Shown piece after piece: positions 44,908 to 54,606 of a DNA stretch of 64,000 nucleotides. Each line of letters begins with the position of its first letter. Positions within the stretch are counted from its first letter, which is position 1. The stretch is taken from the NCBI RefSeq assembly GCF_036985595.1, contig NZ_BTPU01000025.1, positions 69,741-133,740 of the forward strand. Direction: 5' to 3'. Under the pieces are notes generated by a model that saw only the letters and a program-made list of their open reading frames with translations, was not told the origin of the DNA and ran no database searches. Source of the stretch: Vallitalea maricola (GTDB lineage Bacteria; Bacillota; Clostridia; Lachnospirales; Vallitaleaceae). Both the position numbers and the translations under genes were made by a program.

Positions 44908-44918
44908 ATAAAGCTCCT

Positions 44919-45602
44919 TCAAATTTCAATATTAACAAATCTAAAATGCCCTATAATGTTATTACCATCACTCCATTTCAGCAATCTATCCTCTTCTTTT
45001 GGATAATTATAGGAATTGTGTATAACATACGGTACACCATCTTTCCTTCTCTTATTAGAGATGATTGCAATATGGTCTGGATGAGATAAAATCACAATAT
45101 CTCCTCCCTGCCACTGAGTAAGATTATTCTTATCATATGGCATAACTTCTATAGGTAGATTAGTCATGTATTTCTTCATGAAAACATATTGATTCTTTAC
45201 CCTTCTAAAATCAATATTTGTATCAATCTTATCAATTCTTGGATAATCATCAGGGTTTAGTTCTATATCTTTATCCATGTTATCTTTCAAGATATAACCT
45301 GCATTATCAAGAGCTCTCCATATTACATCGGTACACACTCCTTCATCTTCTGGAGGATATCCTCCTGCATAATAACCACTTTTATATTTTGTATGATTCT
45401 TAACCTCTTTTTTAGCACCTTCAATTATATCTGCTTGATCGTTTAATCCATCTTTGTCCAAATCATATACACAGCTGATAGTTTCTATATTGATTGACGG
45501 TCTAAAAACATAAAACACATCATCATGTTTATATTTATTATAAATCCCAAAAGCAATAAGTAATATAACTCCTATTCCTATTAATTTTATACCCTTTTTC
45601 AA
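44919..45602 (-). CDS. DUF1287 family exported protein
   Basis: A single N-terminal membrane segment (about 5-21) anchors or exports the protein. The DUF1287 domain has GVCTDVIWRAL (Cys ~90), PDDYPRIDKIDTNIDFRRV and HPDHIAIISN (His ~176) with VIHNSYN, which looks like an NlpC/P60-type Cys-His peptidase arrangement. A short calcium-loop-like DLDKDGLNDQADI lies before it. The gene is 15 bp after the C39-like peptidase gene and probably in the same operon. Confidence 0.88.
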   Translation of the reverse strand: MKKGIKLIGIGVILLIAFGIYNKYKHDDVFYVFRPSINIETISCVYDLDKDGLNDQADIIEGAKKEVKNHTKYKSGYYAGGYPPEDEGVCTDVIWRALDNAGYILKDNMDKDIELNPDDYPRIDKIDTNIDFRRVKNQYVFMKKYMTNLPIEVMPYDKNNLTQWQGGDIVILSHPDHIAIISNKRRKDGVPYVIHNSYNYPKEEDRLLKWSDGNNIIGHFRFVNIEI

Positions 45603-45616
45603 TATTTAATCACCTT

Positions 45617-48391
45617 CTACTTATAAATCAAGATGGCTTGTCTCCCCATATCTTCCCAGCCAATCTTGAAATCTTTTCTTGGCTTCTTCCTCAACATATT
45701 TTTGGATGGGTCATTAAAGTAAACGTATTTATCATCATACCCTATGACAAGTACTGAATGTGATGTATAACTTATTTCCATGATACCATTAGGGGTCACC
45801 CACTGTTGAATAGATGACATTGGTACTTTATTATATATATTAGGCGAGCTTACCCATACTGGTTTACCTGTACCTACGTAATATAAGACATCTTCAAAAT
45901 TGCTTCCAGATATATTAAGAATATCAGAAGAGTATTTCTCAGCTAGTTCCACTATTGGTTCATTGTAAACAGAATATCCTTTATTGGCTACATTAGCTAT
46001 ATCACCAACAAATCCTGAATGTGGATCTCCAAAATTAATCATTCCATCAACAATAGTATATTTTGTGTTATCTTTAATTACCTCATTGGCTAACTGCATC
46101 TTATCCACCTTATCAGTCCTATAATGATTAAGCAACATTGCAAGACTGGTTACTTCACATCCTCTAGGCAACTCTGGTTTTTGTGGAATAACAGGTATAC
46201 CTTGTATTTTCATAGAACTTCTAAAGTCATTTTGATACATTATTTTGTTATTATCTTTATCAGCTTTTAAAATAAAAGAATTATATCCATACTCTTTTTT
46301 TGCATTTAATGCTTGAGTTATATTGTCATAAACAGCTTTTATCTTACCTTGATTTATTAATTGGTAATGCTCATCTATAGAAGCAGGGTTATATTTTATT
46401 CTTTTATTGCCTTGATATATATTCTTAACAGTATTTTTCTTCTCAACTTCATCACACTCTTTAAAATTATCGCTATTAATTGTAATTATATCATATCCTA
46501 GGGGTGATTCTATTGTATCTATTATGTAAGTTATTTCCTTATCCTTGGTATTCAAAACAAATTCCTCTTGTTTAACTGTTTGAGTTTTTACTTTTGAATA
46601 TCTAGGATTAGCATTGATTGTTTCAACTTTTTTTACCGTAGTCAATTTAATCCCATTTATTGAGATTTCTACACTGGAATAAAAATTCCCTTTAGTCGGT
46701 ATACATTCTTGAATAACTTTACCTGTAGAGTCCAATACTTGTACTTTATCATAGTAATAGCTTACTTCCCCATTTAACTTTTCTATAGTCTCATGTACAT
46801 CATAATAACCTATAATTATATAATCTTTATAATTGCCTATGAGATTATTATTATATGCACCATCATTTATGTTAACTTCTTCTGCGGAACTACCGTTTAT
46901 AATTATACCTCTAACATTTTTGTTCAATTTGGTGTTACTATTTTCATTCCAGAAGATTGCTTTTCTATCTCTTGTGATAGTAATATTATCTTTATTAAAT
47001 GGAATATCATCAGTTATATTAACAACACTTCTATTAGCAAAATTAAATTGATATAGCCCTCCATCTAAAATAGTATACATTAGATTATTGCCTTTTGGTC
47101 TATAAATATAACTATTGATATAATAATCCATCTTATCAAATCCATAAGGTAAATTGACAAAACCTAAGTTTTCATTATTTCCTAGGTAATAATTAAATTC
47201 ATATAATGCAATCCCATTATCCCCTTGATATTTTCCTGTATTCATATACCCATATACAATATAATTAATATTACCTTCATCATCTAGGCTGTTAATCTTT
47301 ATTTTATGAGTATTATAATTATCTACAATATAATCGCTATCTAATTTATCAAAACCAAATACTTTAGTTAGTTTGTTGGTTGTATTGTCAAAAAGCCATA
47401 GTTGATTGTTTTTTACAAAAGAATAAAATCTCATATTATCAGATTGCTCTTTGGAAGTTATAATATCATTATCTCCAGAACCGACTATTATTTGTTTATT
47501 AGCTTTGTCAAAATAAGGATCAGTTTTAGTATATCCTTTTCTTTCAAAAGAATTTATTCTTACCTGTTCTCTACCTACAATTTCATACTTTTCAACGAAA
47601 TCCCAATATTCAAATTCATGATTTGCTCTTACTGCTATTGTGTAAGCTAATTGTACCTGATAGATGCTGTTATTATTATCAATATTAGTTATACGGATTA
47701 TTGGTTCATTCATCTTTACAATGTCTTTATCATAATTCCATATAATATTATCTAATTGTGAATTATTGTTAACATAGTTAAATGAACCGGATTCTGATGT
47801 GCCTGTCCCAGTTACTAAACTACTTATCATTTTCTTATTCTTGTCAAAAGTGGCATTATGAAACTTCATAACTTTTTCATTAATCTCATCAATTATGTTA
47901 TTGTCATCCAAATAAAAATGTTGATAGTATCTTAAGGATGTTTTACCTCTGTCATTATAATTTATATTTAAAACATAAGGATAGTCCTTTTTATCTAACT
48001 TAGGAATGATTAAGTTAGCAATAGTGTGATCATCTTTAATAATAATGTTTCTTTTATTAATATTTGATTTAATCACAGATTTACCTGTAAGAGTATCAAT
48101 GATTTCATAAGATACTTTACCCGTTTTTGAAGTAATAGTCATATACAATTCTATTACCTGGTCAGAATTAAAATTAGTATAACAATCTCCTGTCAGCATA
48201 TCCATCTTATCCACATATGGATACATTACATTATATAGTATATTATCCTTTTTGATAATTATAATGGGAGATGTATCCAATCCCTTTGAAATAGTTGGTA
48301 TCATATCTTCTTTATTTCTTATATATGTAAATGAAACCAGCATAGATATTAGCAAAATCAATAATATTAATCTGAAACCTAGTTTTTTCAC
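45617..48391 (-). CDS. Large exported protein with C-terminal C39-like cysteine peptidase domain
   Basis: One N-terminal membrane segment (about 5-25) is followed by ~680 residues of beta-rich sequence with propeller-like repeats (LWLFDNTTNKLTKVFGFDK, NLMYTILDGGLYQFN). The last ~200 residues are a peptidase C39_2-type domain with Cys in LPRGCEVTSLAML (~741), His in YTSHSVLVIGYDD (~878) and FNDPS. Start is a GTG at 48391 with AAGGATG upstream; the in-frame ATG at 48442 has no ribosome site. Activity toward wall peptides or secreted proteins is an inference. Confidence 0.85.
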   Translation of the reverse strand: MKKLGFRLILLILLISMLVSFTYIRNKEDMIPTISKGLDTSPIIIIKKDNILYNVMYPYVDKMDMLTGDCYTNFNSDQVIELYMTITSKTGKVSYEIIDTLTGKSVIKSNINKRNIIIKDDHTIANLIIPKLDKKDYPYVLNINYNDRGKTSLRYYQHFYLDDNNIIDEINEKVMKFHNATFDKNKKMISSLVTGTGTSESGSFNYVNNNSQLDNIIWNYDKDIVKMNEPIIRITNIDNNNSIYQVQLAYTIAVRANHEFEYWDFVEKYEIVGREQVRINSFERKGYTKTDPYFDKANKQIIVGSGDNDIITSKEQSDNMRFYSFVKNNQLWLFDNTTNKLTKVFGFDKLDSDYIVDNYNTHKIKINSLDDEGNINYIVYGYMNTGKYQGDNGIALYEFNYYLGNNENLGFVNLPYGFDKMDYYINSYIYRPKGNNLMYTILDGGLYQFNFANRSVVNITDDIPFNKDNITITRDRKAIFWNENSNTKLNKNVRGIIINGSSAEEVNINDGAYNNNLIGNYKDYIIIGYYDVHETIEKLNGEVSYYYDKVQVLDSTGKVIQECIPTKGNFYSSVEISINGIKLTTVKKVETINANPRYSKVKTQTVKQEEFVLNTKDKEITYIIDTIESPLGYDIITINSDNFKECDEVEKKNTVKNIYQGNKRIKYNPASIDEHYQLINQGKIKAVYDNITQALNAKKEYGYNSFILKADKDNNKIMYQNDFRSSMKIQGIPVIPQKPELPRGCEVTSLAMLLNHYRTDKVDKMQLANEVIKDNTKYTIVDGMINFGDPHSGFVGDIANVANKGYSVYNEPIVELAEKYSSDILNISGSNFEDVLYYVGTGKPVWVSSPNIYNKVPMSSIQQWVTPNGIMEISYTSHSVLVIGYDDKYVYFNDPSKNMLRKKPRKDFKIGWEDMGRQAILIYK

Positions 48392-48581
48392 GTAATCACA
48401 TCCTTGCAGTCCTCTTGAAATTATATATTTAATAAGTAGCATATACTCTTATATAAAAGTTATCAGAGGCAACTACAAATGTCAATTATAATGACATTTT
48501 TTTCTGCAATTTTAGTGAAATAAGACTATTATTCTTATGTCTTTAATATTATATACCTCATACAAATTATCTTTATAATAT

Positions 48582-48610
48582 TTGACGTATCACAATTACA
48601 TAATTACAAT
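48582..48610 (+). promoter_or_regulatory. Promoter of the GH13 glucosidase
   Basis: TTGACG (48582-48587), a 17-bp spacer and TACAAT (48605-48610), about 48 bp before the start codon. Confidence 0.75.
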
Positions 48611-48657
48611 TAAACTAGGTAGATTTATAATTAAGGCAAATTTGGGAGGTAAAGCTT

Positions 48658-50277
48658 ATGGGGAAAAGAGCACCAAAAACTGATACTTGGTGGAAAAATG
48701 GGGTTATCTATCAAATCTATCCTAGAAGTTTTATGGATAGTAATGGAGATGGTATAGGCGATATCAAAGGTATAACAAGAAAACTTGATTATCTCAATGA
48801 TGGCACAGAAAATTCTCTAGGAATTGACGCAATATGGCTGTCACCAATATATCCCTCTCCTATGAAGGACTTTGGATATGACATTAGTGATTACATGGAT
48901 ATTGATTCAATGTTTGGAAGCCTAGATGATTTTAAAGTTCTTTTACAAGAAGCTCATAAACGTAACATACGAATTATTATGGACCTGGTAATTAATCACT
49001 CGTCCGATGAACATCCTTGGTTTATTGAATCCCGCAAAAGCAAAGATAGTGTGAAAAGAGACTGGTATCTTTGGCAGCCAGCTGATAAAAAACGTCCTAA
49101 CAACTGGATATCTTACTTTGAATTACATAATGCTTGGTGGCTTGATAAAACAACCAACGAATATTATCTAGGTACATTTACTAAAAATCAACCAGAAGTC
49201 AATTGGAGAAACAAAGACCTAAAAAAAGCTATGTATGATGTAATAAAATATTGGTTTGATATGGGTATTGATGGATTTAGAATGGATGTAGTCAATTGGT
49301 ACATAAAAGATAAGAGTTTAAGGAATAATCCATGGAAAATATCCTTTTCTCCTCCTTCATTGCAAAAACATATATATGATAGAAATCAACCAGAAAGTCA
49401 TCAGATATGTAAAGAGATTAGAGATATCACTAATACGTACAAAGATAAAGTCCTTATTGGAGAAATCTATACCAATGACGTGAAAGAAGCAGTATCATAT
49501 CACGGTTCTAATAATGATGAATTGCATATGGCTTTCAACTTTAACTTCTTATTCCAAAAATGGAGCGCAAAATCATTCTATAATAGTATAATGGATTGGT
49601 ATAATCTACTACCAACTGATTCATGGCCGAATTTTACTCTTAGCAATCATGACCAACCAAGACATTATTATCGTTACAAACATGGTAATGACTCTGATGC
49701 AAGAGCCAAAGTTGCTGCTGCTATGTTACTTACCCTGAAAGGAACTCCGTTTATATATTATGGTGAAGAAATAGGAATGACCTGTGAAAAAATACCTAAA
49801 AATTCACTGAAAGATCCTCTAGGTATTAAGGGATGGCCTATAATCAAAGGCAGAGATTCCGAAAGAACACCTATGCAGTGGGACAATACCGATAATGCGG
49901 GTTTTTCTAATAATACTCCATGGCTTCCTATCAATAAAGATTATACACATAAAAATGTTGAAAGCCAAAAAGATGACCCTGACTCATTATTATCTTTTTA
50001 TCGCTCACTAATATGGTTTAGAAAAAATACACCTTGTCTATCAAATGGTGATATAGAATTCCTGATACAAGAACCAAATAAAATCCTTGCCTATAAAAGA
50101 ACTTATAAACAAGAACAATGCATAATAATACTTAACTTTTCTAGTAAAACAATTCCTTGTCCTATTAATATAGCTAAGAACTATAATGTTTTGTTTAGTA
50201 CCCATAGAAAAAAATACAGTCCTTTCAAACTAGAGAATATCAAACTTAATCCATATGAAATCATTATAGCTGATTAA
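48658..50277 (+). CDS. GH13 alpha-glucosidase / oligo-1,6-glucosidase
   Basis: This enzyme would release glucose from the non-reducing ends of short alpha-glucans or isomaltose-type sugars in the cytoplasm. The 539-residue protein has WWKNGVIYQIYPRSFMDSNG, the GH13 regions DLVINHSSDEH (~115), GFRMDVVN (nucleophile Asp ~209), IGEIYTND (acid/base Glu ~269) and LSNHDQPR (Asp ~331). No signal peptide is present. It has its own promoter and GGGAGG ribosome site. Exact substrate among oligo-1,6-glucosidase, trehalose-6-P hydrolase and alpha-glucosidase is unclear. Confidence 0.94.
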   Translation: MGKRAPKTDTWWKNGVIYQIYPRSFMDSNGDGIGDIKGITRKLDYLNDGTENSLGIDAIWLSPIYPSPMKDFGYDISDYMDIDSMFGSLDDFKVLLQEAHKRNIRIIMDLVINHSSDEHPWFIESRKSKDSVKRDWYLWQPADKKRPNNWISYFELHNAWWLDKTTNEYYLGTFTKNQPEVNWRNKDLKKAMYDVIKYWFDMGIDGFRMDVVNWYIKDKSLRNNPWKISFSPPSLQKHIYDRNQPESHQICKEIRDITNTYKDKVLIGEIYTNDVKEAVSYHGSNNDELHMAFNFNFLFQKWSAKSFYNSIMDWYNLLPTDSWPNFTLSNHDQPRHYYRYKHGNDSDARAKVAAAMLLTLKGTPFIYYGEEIGMTCEKIPKNSLKDPLGIKGWPIIKGRDSERTPMQWDNTDNAGFSNNTPWLPINKDYTHKNVESQKDDPDSLLSFYRSLIWFRKNTPCLSNGDIEFLIQEPNKILAYKRTYKQEQCIIILNFSSKTIPCPINIAKNYNVLFSTHRKKYSPFKLENIKLNPYEIIIAD

Positions 50278-50418
50278 GAGATAATTCAAATAAACTTTAC
50301 TTAGAAATCTAATTCAAATAGAAATTTAGCAAAATTCTATCTATAAAATCCTTATATGTGTTTGGAAGGGGTGAGTTATCGGGATTAAAAGATAGAATTA
50401 TGCTATAAACCTACTTAA

Positions 50419-51234
50419 TTAACCTAACGCCACATCTAATGTCATCATTACAGCAAATCCAATCAAAGTACCTATTGTTGCTATATCAGAATGTTTTTCA
50501 TATTGTGACTCAGGTATTAATTCTTCTACAACTACATATATCATAGCTCCTGCTGCAAAAGCTAGAGCATATGGTAAAATAGGTTTCATAACTATGACTG
50601 CTAATGCACCAAGAACACCTGCTATAGGCTCTACAATACCAGATGCTTGACCATAGAAGAAGCTTTTTCTTCTCGACACTCCTTCTCTCCTAAGGGGGAT
50701 AGAAACAGCGGCCCCTTCTGGAAAATTCTGAATTCCAATACCAATAGCTAGCGCTACTGCACCTGCAATCGTTGCAGATGGTAAATTTGCCGCTACTGCA
50801 CCAAAAGCGACTCCTACAGCTAACCCTTCTGGTATATTATGAAGAGTAATTGCAAGAACTAATAAAATACTCCTCTGCCAGCTGGTCTTAATACCTTCTG
50901 CATTATCAGTGGAAACTCCTCTATGTAGGTGAGGCATTATCTTATCAACTATCCCTAGAAAAGCTCCTCCTGCCAAAAATCCTACCAAAGCTGGAATGAA
51001 TGAAGGTATAGAAGAAGATTCTTCAGTCATTTCAATAGCTGGTGCTAATAATGACCAAAAACTTGCTGCTATCATAACACCTGCCGCAAAACCTAACATA
51101 CCATCAAGAACTTTTTTATTTATTGTCTTGAAAAAGAATACAAGCGATGCACCTAAAGCAGTTAAAAGCCATGTAAATAATGTTCCTATCAAAGCTTGTA
51201 TTACTGGATCCAGACTTAAAAACCAATTAGCCAT
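50419..51234 (-). CDS. ZIP-family metal transporter
   Basis: ZIP proteins import zinc or other divalent metals. The 271-residue protein has about eight membrane segments, the metal-binding helix ITLHNIPEGLAVGVAFG (~135), then IGIQNFPEGAAVSIPL (~170) with the paired HNxPEG-type motifs; the second reads QNFPEG. A histidine loop HLHRGV lies between segments 3 and 4. This is the GufA-like subgroup. The promoter is at 51314-51341, with a perfect inverted repeat between it and the gene. Confidence 0.94.
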   Translation of the reverse strand: MANWFLSLDPVIQALIGTLFTWLLTALGASLVFFFKTINKKVLDGMLGFAAGVMIAASFWSLLAPAIEMTEESSSIPSFIPALVGFLAGGAFLGIVDKIMPHLHRGVSTDNAEGIKTSWQRSILLVLAITLHNIPEGLAVGVAFGAVAANLPSATIAGAVALAIGIGIQNFPEGAAVSIPLRREGVSRRKSFFYGQASGIVEPIAGVLGALAVIVMKPILPYALAFAAGAMIYVVVEELIPESQYEKHSDIATIGTLIGFAVMMTLDVALG

Positions 51235-51251
51235 ATTATCCCTCTTTTCCC

Positions 51252-51277
51252 TTGTATATTTATATTACAATATACAA
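51252..51277 (-). promoter_or_regulatory. Inverted repeat in the zip leader, possible metal-regulator operator
   Basis: TTGTATATT-TATATTAC-AATATACAA is a perfect 9-bp inverted repeat lying 18 bp upstream of the ZIP start codon and downstream of its promoter. Confidence 0.5.
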
Positions 51278-51313
51278 ACCATAATTAATAATTATTATTT
51301 GTTAATTAATATT

Positions 51314-51341
51314 ATTATATCATATTTCCTACAATATGCAA
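51314..51341 (-). promoter_or_regulatory. Promoter of the ZIP transporter gene
   Basis: On the minus strand TTGCAT, a 16-bp spacer and TATAAT with extended TGA. Confidence 0.65.
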
Positions 51342-51408
51342 TTAATTTATGATAAAAAATATACTAGGGATACTTGATAAAATATCAAAAGTCTTTTTAA
51401 TATATTAA

Positions 51409-51447
51409 AAAGGGTATTCAAAAAATCACCTTTTCAAATACCCTTTT
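51409..51447 (-). terminator. Terminator of the small basic protein gene
   Basis: AAAAGGGTATT pairs with AATACCCTTTT and continues into TTAATAT on the minus strand; it could work in both directions. Confidence 0.8.
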
Positions 51448-51450
51448 TTA

Positions 51451-51630
51451 TCATATATAATATTCTTCATCATCTATATTCTTAAGCCATTGATTTTTGT
51501 TAACTCTTTTTTGTTTTACCTTTGGTTTACGATGAATATCTTTTGTTTCTTTTGTCTTACCTTTAGTTTTATTATTATGTTTTTTTATCCTCTGTTCTTT
51601 ATCAAGCTCTTTTACTACCTCTTTTCTAGG
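51451..51630 (-). CDS. Small, highly basic protein of unknown function
   Basis: A 59-residue, lysine-rich protein (KKHNNKTKGKTKETKDIHRK) ending in the acidic NIDDEEYYI. It has no recognisable domain; a nucleic-acid-binding or spore-related role is possible but unproven. I prefer the ATG at 51630, 11 bases after GGAGG; an in-frame ATG at 51651 has no ribosome site. A strong terminator follows. Confidence 0.55.
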   Translation of the reverse strand, partial: PRKEVVKELDKEQRIKKHNNKTKGKTKETKDIHRKPKVKQKRVNKNQWLKNIDDEEYYI

Positions 51631-51860
51631 CATCTCTTTTCTTTCCTCCATTGATAATATATTGATCTTGTTTAAAAATCATTATACCTTTATATCTATA
51701 AAATCCCCCCAAATACATATTTTTATAAATAATTATAAATAGCTATCATCTAATGTTCAGGAAGTTTAATTCTATATCTATTATTATACTATCTAACAAG
51801 AAATTTTCATAGTAGAAATTAAGACATAAGTAAAAATTCTGATAGCTTTATAAATTTTCA

Positions 51861-52640
51861 TTAAATGAATTTATCAAAATCGGTAATTTTTTCTTCGAAC
51901 AAAGTTATTCTCATATCTAATTTATCGACTTTCTCCTGTAACTTCTTTATTCTTTTATCAACACTAAGGTTAGAATCTGGAATTACATCCTCAATATTTT
52001 TGATACCAAAATACTGTAGACACCCTAACAAGATTTTATCTGCCATGTCATCAATAAAATCTTCATCCTGCATCCAATCAACTTGTTCCTTCAGATCCAT
52101 AAAACTTGCATCAATTAATATTCCCTGCATATTCAAGTGTTTCAGAACATAGTTATTTGAAGCCTTTATACCTCCACTAATATTATCAAATTGATTATTG
52201 ATTAAATTAGCTAGGTTCCTGCTTTCAGTATCATTGTTTAAATATAAGATTTTCAGACTATTATCAGTATCATCCCAGTTACAAGCCTTAGGGTCATATT
52301 GCAATGCTATGTAAACAGATACCCTATCACCTGAGATATCGTCGTATTTGTTTAAATATGTAGTATAATTCACATTAGCTCTATTTATTCGTATTTCCAA
52401 TGACATATCATATTCTTCAGGAGAGACATCCAATACTATAAAATTCAAATTCTTAGCTTTTTCAATAAATTTATTCATAATATCATTATTAAATTTCCTA
52501 CGTTTAATATAATTGTCATCCTTCACTATAGGTAGTGCCAACCCATCAGAACCATAAATCTGTTGACTATAGCCTGAATCAACAATCACCAAAGGAAGAT
52601 ATCCCAACTTATCCTTTAATTTCATACCAAAACCATCCAT
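51861..52640 (-). CDS. Amidase_3-like protein lacking the zinc ligands
   Basis: The overall pattern follows N-acetylmuramoyl-L-alanine amidase family 3: LVIVDSGYS at the start, a SLEIRINRAN segment, and a final GILIDASFMDLKEQVDWM with a helix and LLGCLQYFGI. The metal-binding residues are not there: the DxGHGG histidine is Tyr (DSGYS), the Glu before the second helix is replaced by KRRK, and the SIHAN histidine is in IALQYDP. There is no signal peptide, and a C-terminal coiled coil (~225-255) follows. It may be a non-enzymatic relative. The start at 52640 is uncertain; an ATG at codon 6 has GGATGG before it. Confidence 0.65.
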   Translation of the reverse strand: MDGFGMKLKDKLGYLPLVIVDSGYSQQIYGSDGLALPIVKDDNYIKRRKFNNDIMNKFIEKAKNLNFIVLDVSPEEYDMSLEIRINRANVNYTTYLNKYDDISGDRVSVYIALQYDPKACNWDDTDNSLKILYLNNDTESRNLANLINNQFDNISGGIKASNNYVLKHLNMQGILIDASFMDLKEQVDWMQDEDFIDDMADKILLGCLQYFGIKNIEDVIPDSNLSVDKRIKKLQEKVDKLDMRITLFEEKITDFDKFI

Positions 52641-52729
52641 ATATTCTTATTACTAGTATATGCATGTAAATAAAATTATACATATTTTTTTATCAAATAA
52701 CTTTATATTTTATTCAAATAAATATTTAT

Positions 52730-52763
52730 GGACAGAATATCTTAAGATAGTAGATATTCTGCC
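52730..52763 (-). terminator. Hairpin after the ABC exporter operon
   Basis: On the minus strand GGGCAGAATATCT pairs with AGATATTCTGTCC (13 bp). The T tract after it is poor. Confidence 0.6.
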
Positions 52764-52781
52764 CTTAATCATAAATGATGA

Positions 52782-54560
52782 TTAGCTGATAGCTTCAAAT
52801 TGAGCCATATAAAGATTATAGTAGATACCCTCTTGATTCATTAATTCATCATGGTTACCACTTTCAAGTATATTCCCTTTATCAACAACAAATATTCTAT
52901 TTGCCTTCTGGATAGTTGATAATCTATGAGCAATAACAAAAGAGGTTCTGTTCTTAAGTAATTCCTCAATACCTTTTTGTACTAATCTTTCCGTATGTGT
53001 ATCTATACTTGAAGTTGCCTCATCAAGGATAAGAATCTTAGGTTTAGATAACATGATTCTAGCAAAAGCAATCAATTGTCTTTGTCCTACTGATAATTTT
53101 GTACCTCGTTCATTAACTGCTGTATCATATCCTTTTTCAAGTTTCATAATGAATTCATGGGCATGAACAGCTTTAGCTGATTCTATTATCTCTTCGTCCG
53201 TGGCATCAAGTTTACCATATCTTATATTATCCTTGATTGTTCCAGTAAACAAGAATGTATCCTGTGTCATGATACCCATTTGACTTCTCAGACTTTCAAT
53301 AGATACATCTCTAATATCTATACCATCTATTTTAACTGTTCCTTCATTAACATCGTAGAATCTGCTTAATAGATTGACTATAGTGGTTTTACCTGCACCA
53401 GTAGGTCCAACTAACGCTATTGTCTCACCTTCTTTAATATTGAAAGAAACATCCATTAACACTTTAACCTTCTCATCATATCCAAATGTAATATTATTAA
53501 ATGTAACATTTCCTTTTATGGAAGGCATGGTTTTTGCATTGCTTATATCCTTAATATCAGGTTTAGTATCTAATATCTCAAAAATCCTTTCAGCTCCTGC
53601 TATATTAGTTATCAGCTGGTTATAAAAGTTACTTAGATTCATTATAGGCTGCCAGAACATACCAACATAAGTAGTAAAAGCAATCAATGTACCAACTGTT
53701 ATTTCATTCTTAGAAGATAAATTTACCCCTATCAAGAAAACCATGATTGTACCGATACCCCAAGATATTTCAACCATAGGCCAGAATATATCATTGAGCC
53801 TCACAGCATTTATAAATGACCTTTTGTGTTCTCTTAATAATTCCCTAAAAGTCTTACTTGTATATTGCTCAGCTGTAAAGCTCTGAACTACACGTATACC
53901 AGAAAAATTTTCATGGGTATACGCATTCATATTAGAATTTTTCTTCCTGAATATCTGCCACCTTCTATGTGCTCTTACCTGTACAAAGTACATACCAAAT
54001 ACTAAAAATGGTAATAAAGCTAACGCACCTAAGGCAAGTTTTACATTTAATACAAACATGATTATAAGTACAACTATCAATGTTACAAAATCAGGAATTA
54101 GTGAAATGACACTGTTTGTCAAAACACTTTTCAATGAGTTAACATCTCCTATGACTCTTGCTAATACCTTACCTACAGGTCTATTATCAAAAAAGTTAAA
54201 GGATAATTTTTGAAGATGTTCATATAATTCCTGTCGTATTTCCATTAGTACCCTATTGGAAACCTTTGACATTATTACAATCCTTTTCTTCATACAATAT
54301 CTACTGATCAAATTCATTATTATTGCAATTATTCCTATAACATATAACCCTTTAGCATTAAACTTTTTAATATAATCATCAATAGCAATCTTCATTAATA
54401 TAGGATTCAATACGTTTACTGTGATTATTAAACCCATGATTATTAATACATGAATAATCTCTTTTTTATATTTCTTCATGTAACTGAACAATCTTAGTAT
54501 TGTTACTTTTTTCAATTCCTCTTTTGATTGCTCATCTTCTCTAAAGTTATTTACTGCCAT
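52782..54560 (-). CDS. ABC exporter subunit 2 (canonical ATPase site)
   Basis: A half-transporter with six N-terminal membrane helices (about 35-340) and an ATPase domain: Walker A GPTGAGKTTI (~385), Q-loop IMTQDTFLF, signature LSVGQRQ (~485), Walker B ILILDEATSSID with the catalytic Glu, and H-loop VIAHRLST. It is 46 bp after subunit 1. Together they look like BmrCD or TM287/288-type heterodimeric multidrug exporters. Substrate unknown. Confidence 0.94.
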   Translation of the reverse strand: MAVNNFREDEQSKEELKKVTILRLFSYMKKYKKEIIHVLIIMGLIITVNVLNPILMKIAIDDYIKKFNAKGLYVIGIIAIIMNLISRYCMKKRIVIMSKVSNRVLMEIRQELYEHLQKLSFNFFDNRPVGKVLARVIGDVNSLKSVLTNSVISLIPDFVTLIVVLIIMFVLNVKLALGALALLPFLVFGMYFVQVRAHRRWQIFRKKNSNMNAYTHENFSGIRVVQSFTAEQYTSKTFRELLREHKRSFINAVRLNDIFWPMVEISWGIGTIMVFLIGVNLSSKNEITVGTLIAFTTYVGMFWQPIMNLSNFYNQLITNIAGAERIFEILDTKPDIKDISNAKTMPSIKGNVTFNNITFGYDEKVKVLMDVSFNIKEGETIALVGPTGAGKTTIVNLLSRFYDVNEGTVKIDGIDIRDVSIESLRSQMGIMTQDTFLFTGTIKDNIRYGKLDATDEEIIESAKAVHAHEFIMKLEKGYDTAVNERGTKLSVGQRQLIAFARIMLSKPKILILDEATSSIDTHTERLVQKGIEELLKNRTSFVIAHRLSTIQKANRIFVVDKGNILESGNHDELMNQEGIYYNLYMAQFEAIS

Positions 54561-54606
54561 ATTAACACCTCCGAATATTTTCTACATGTTTACCAGTCAT
54601 AAAATT

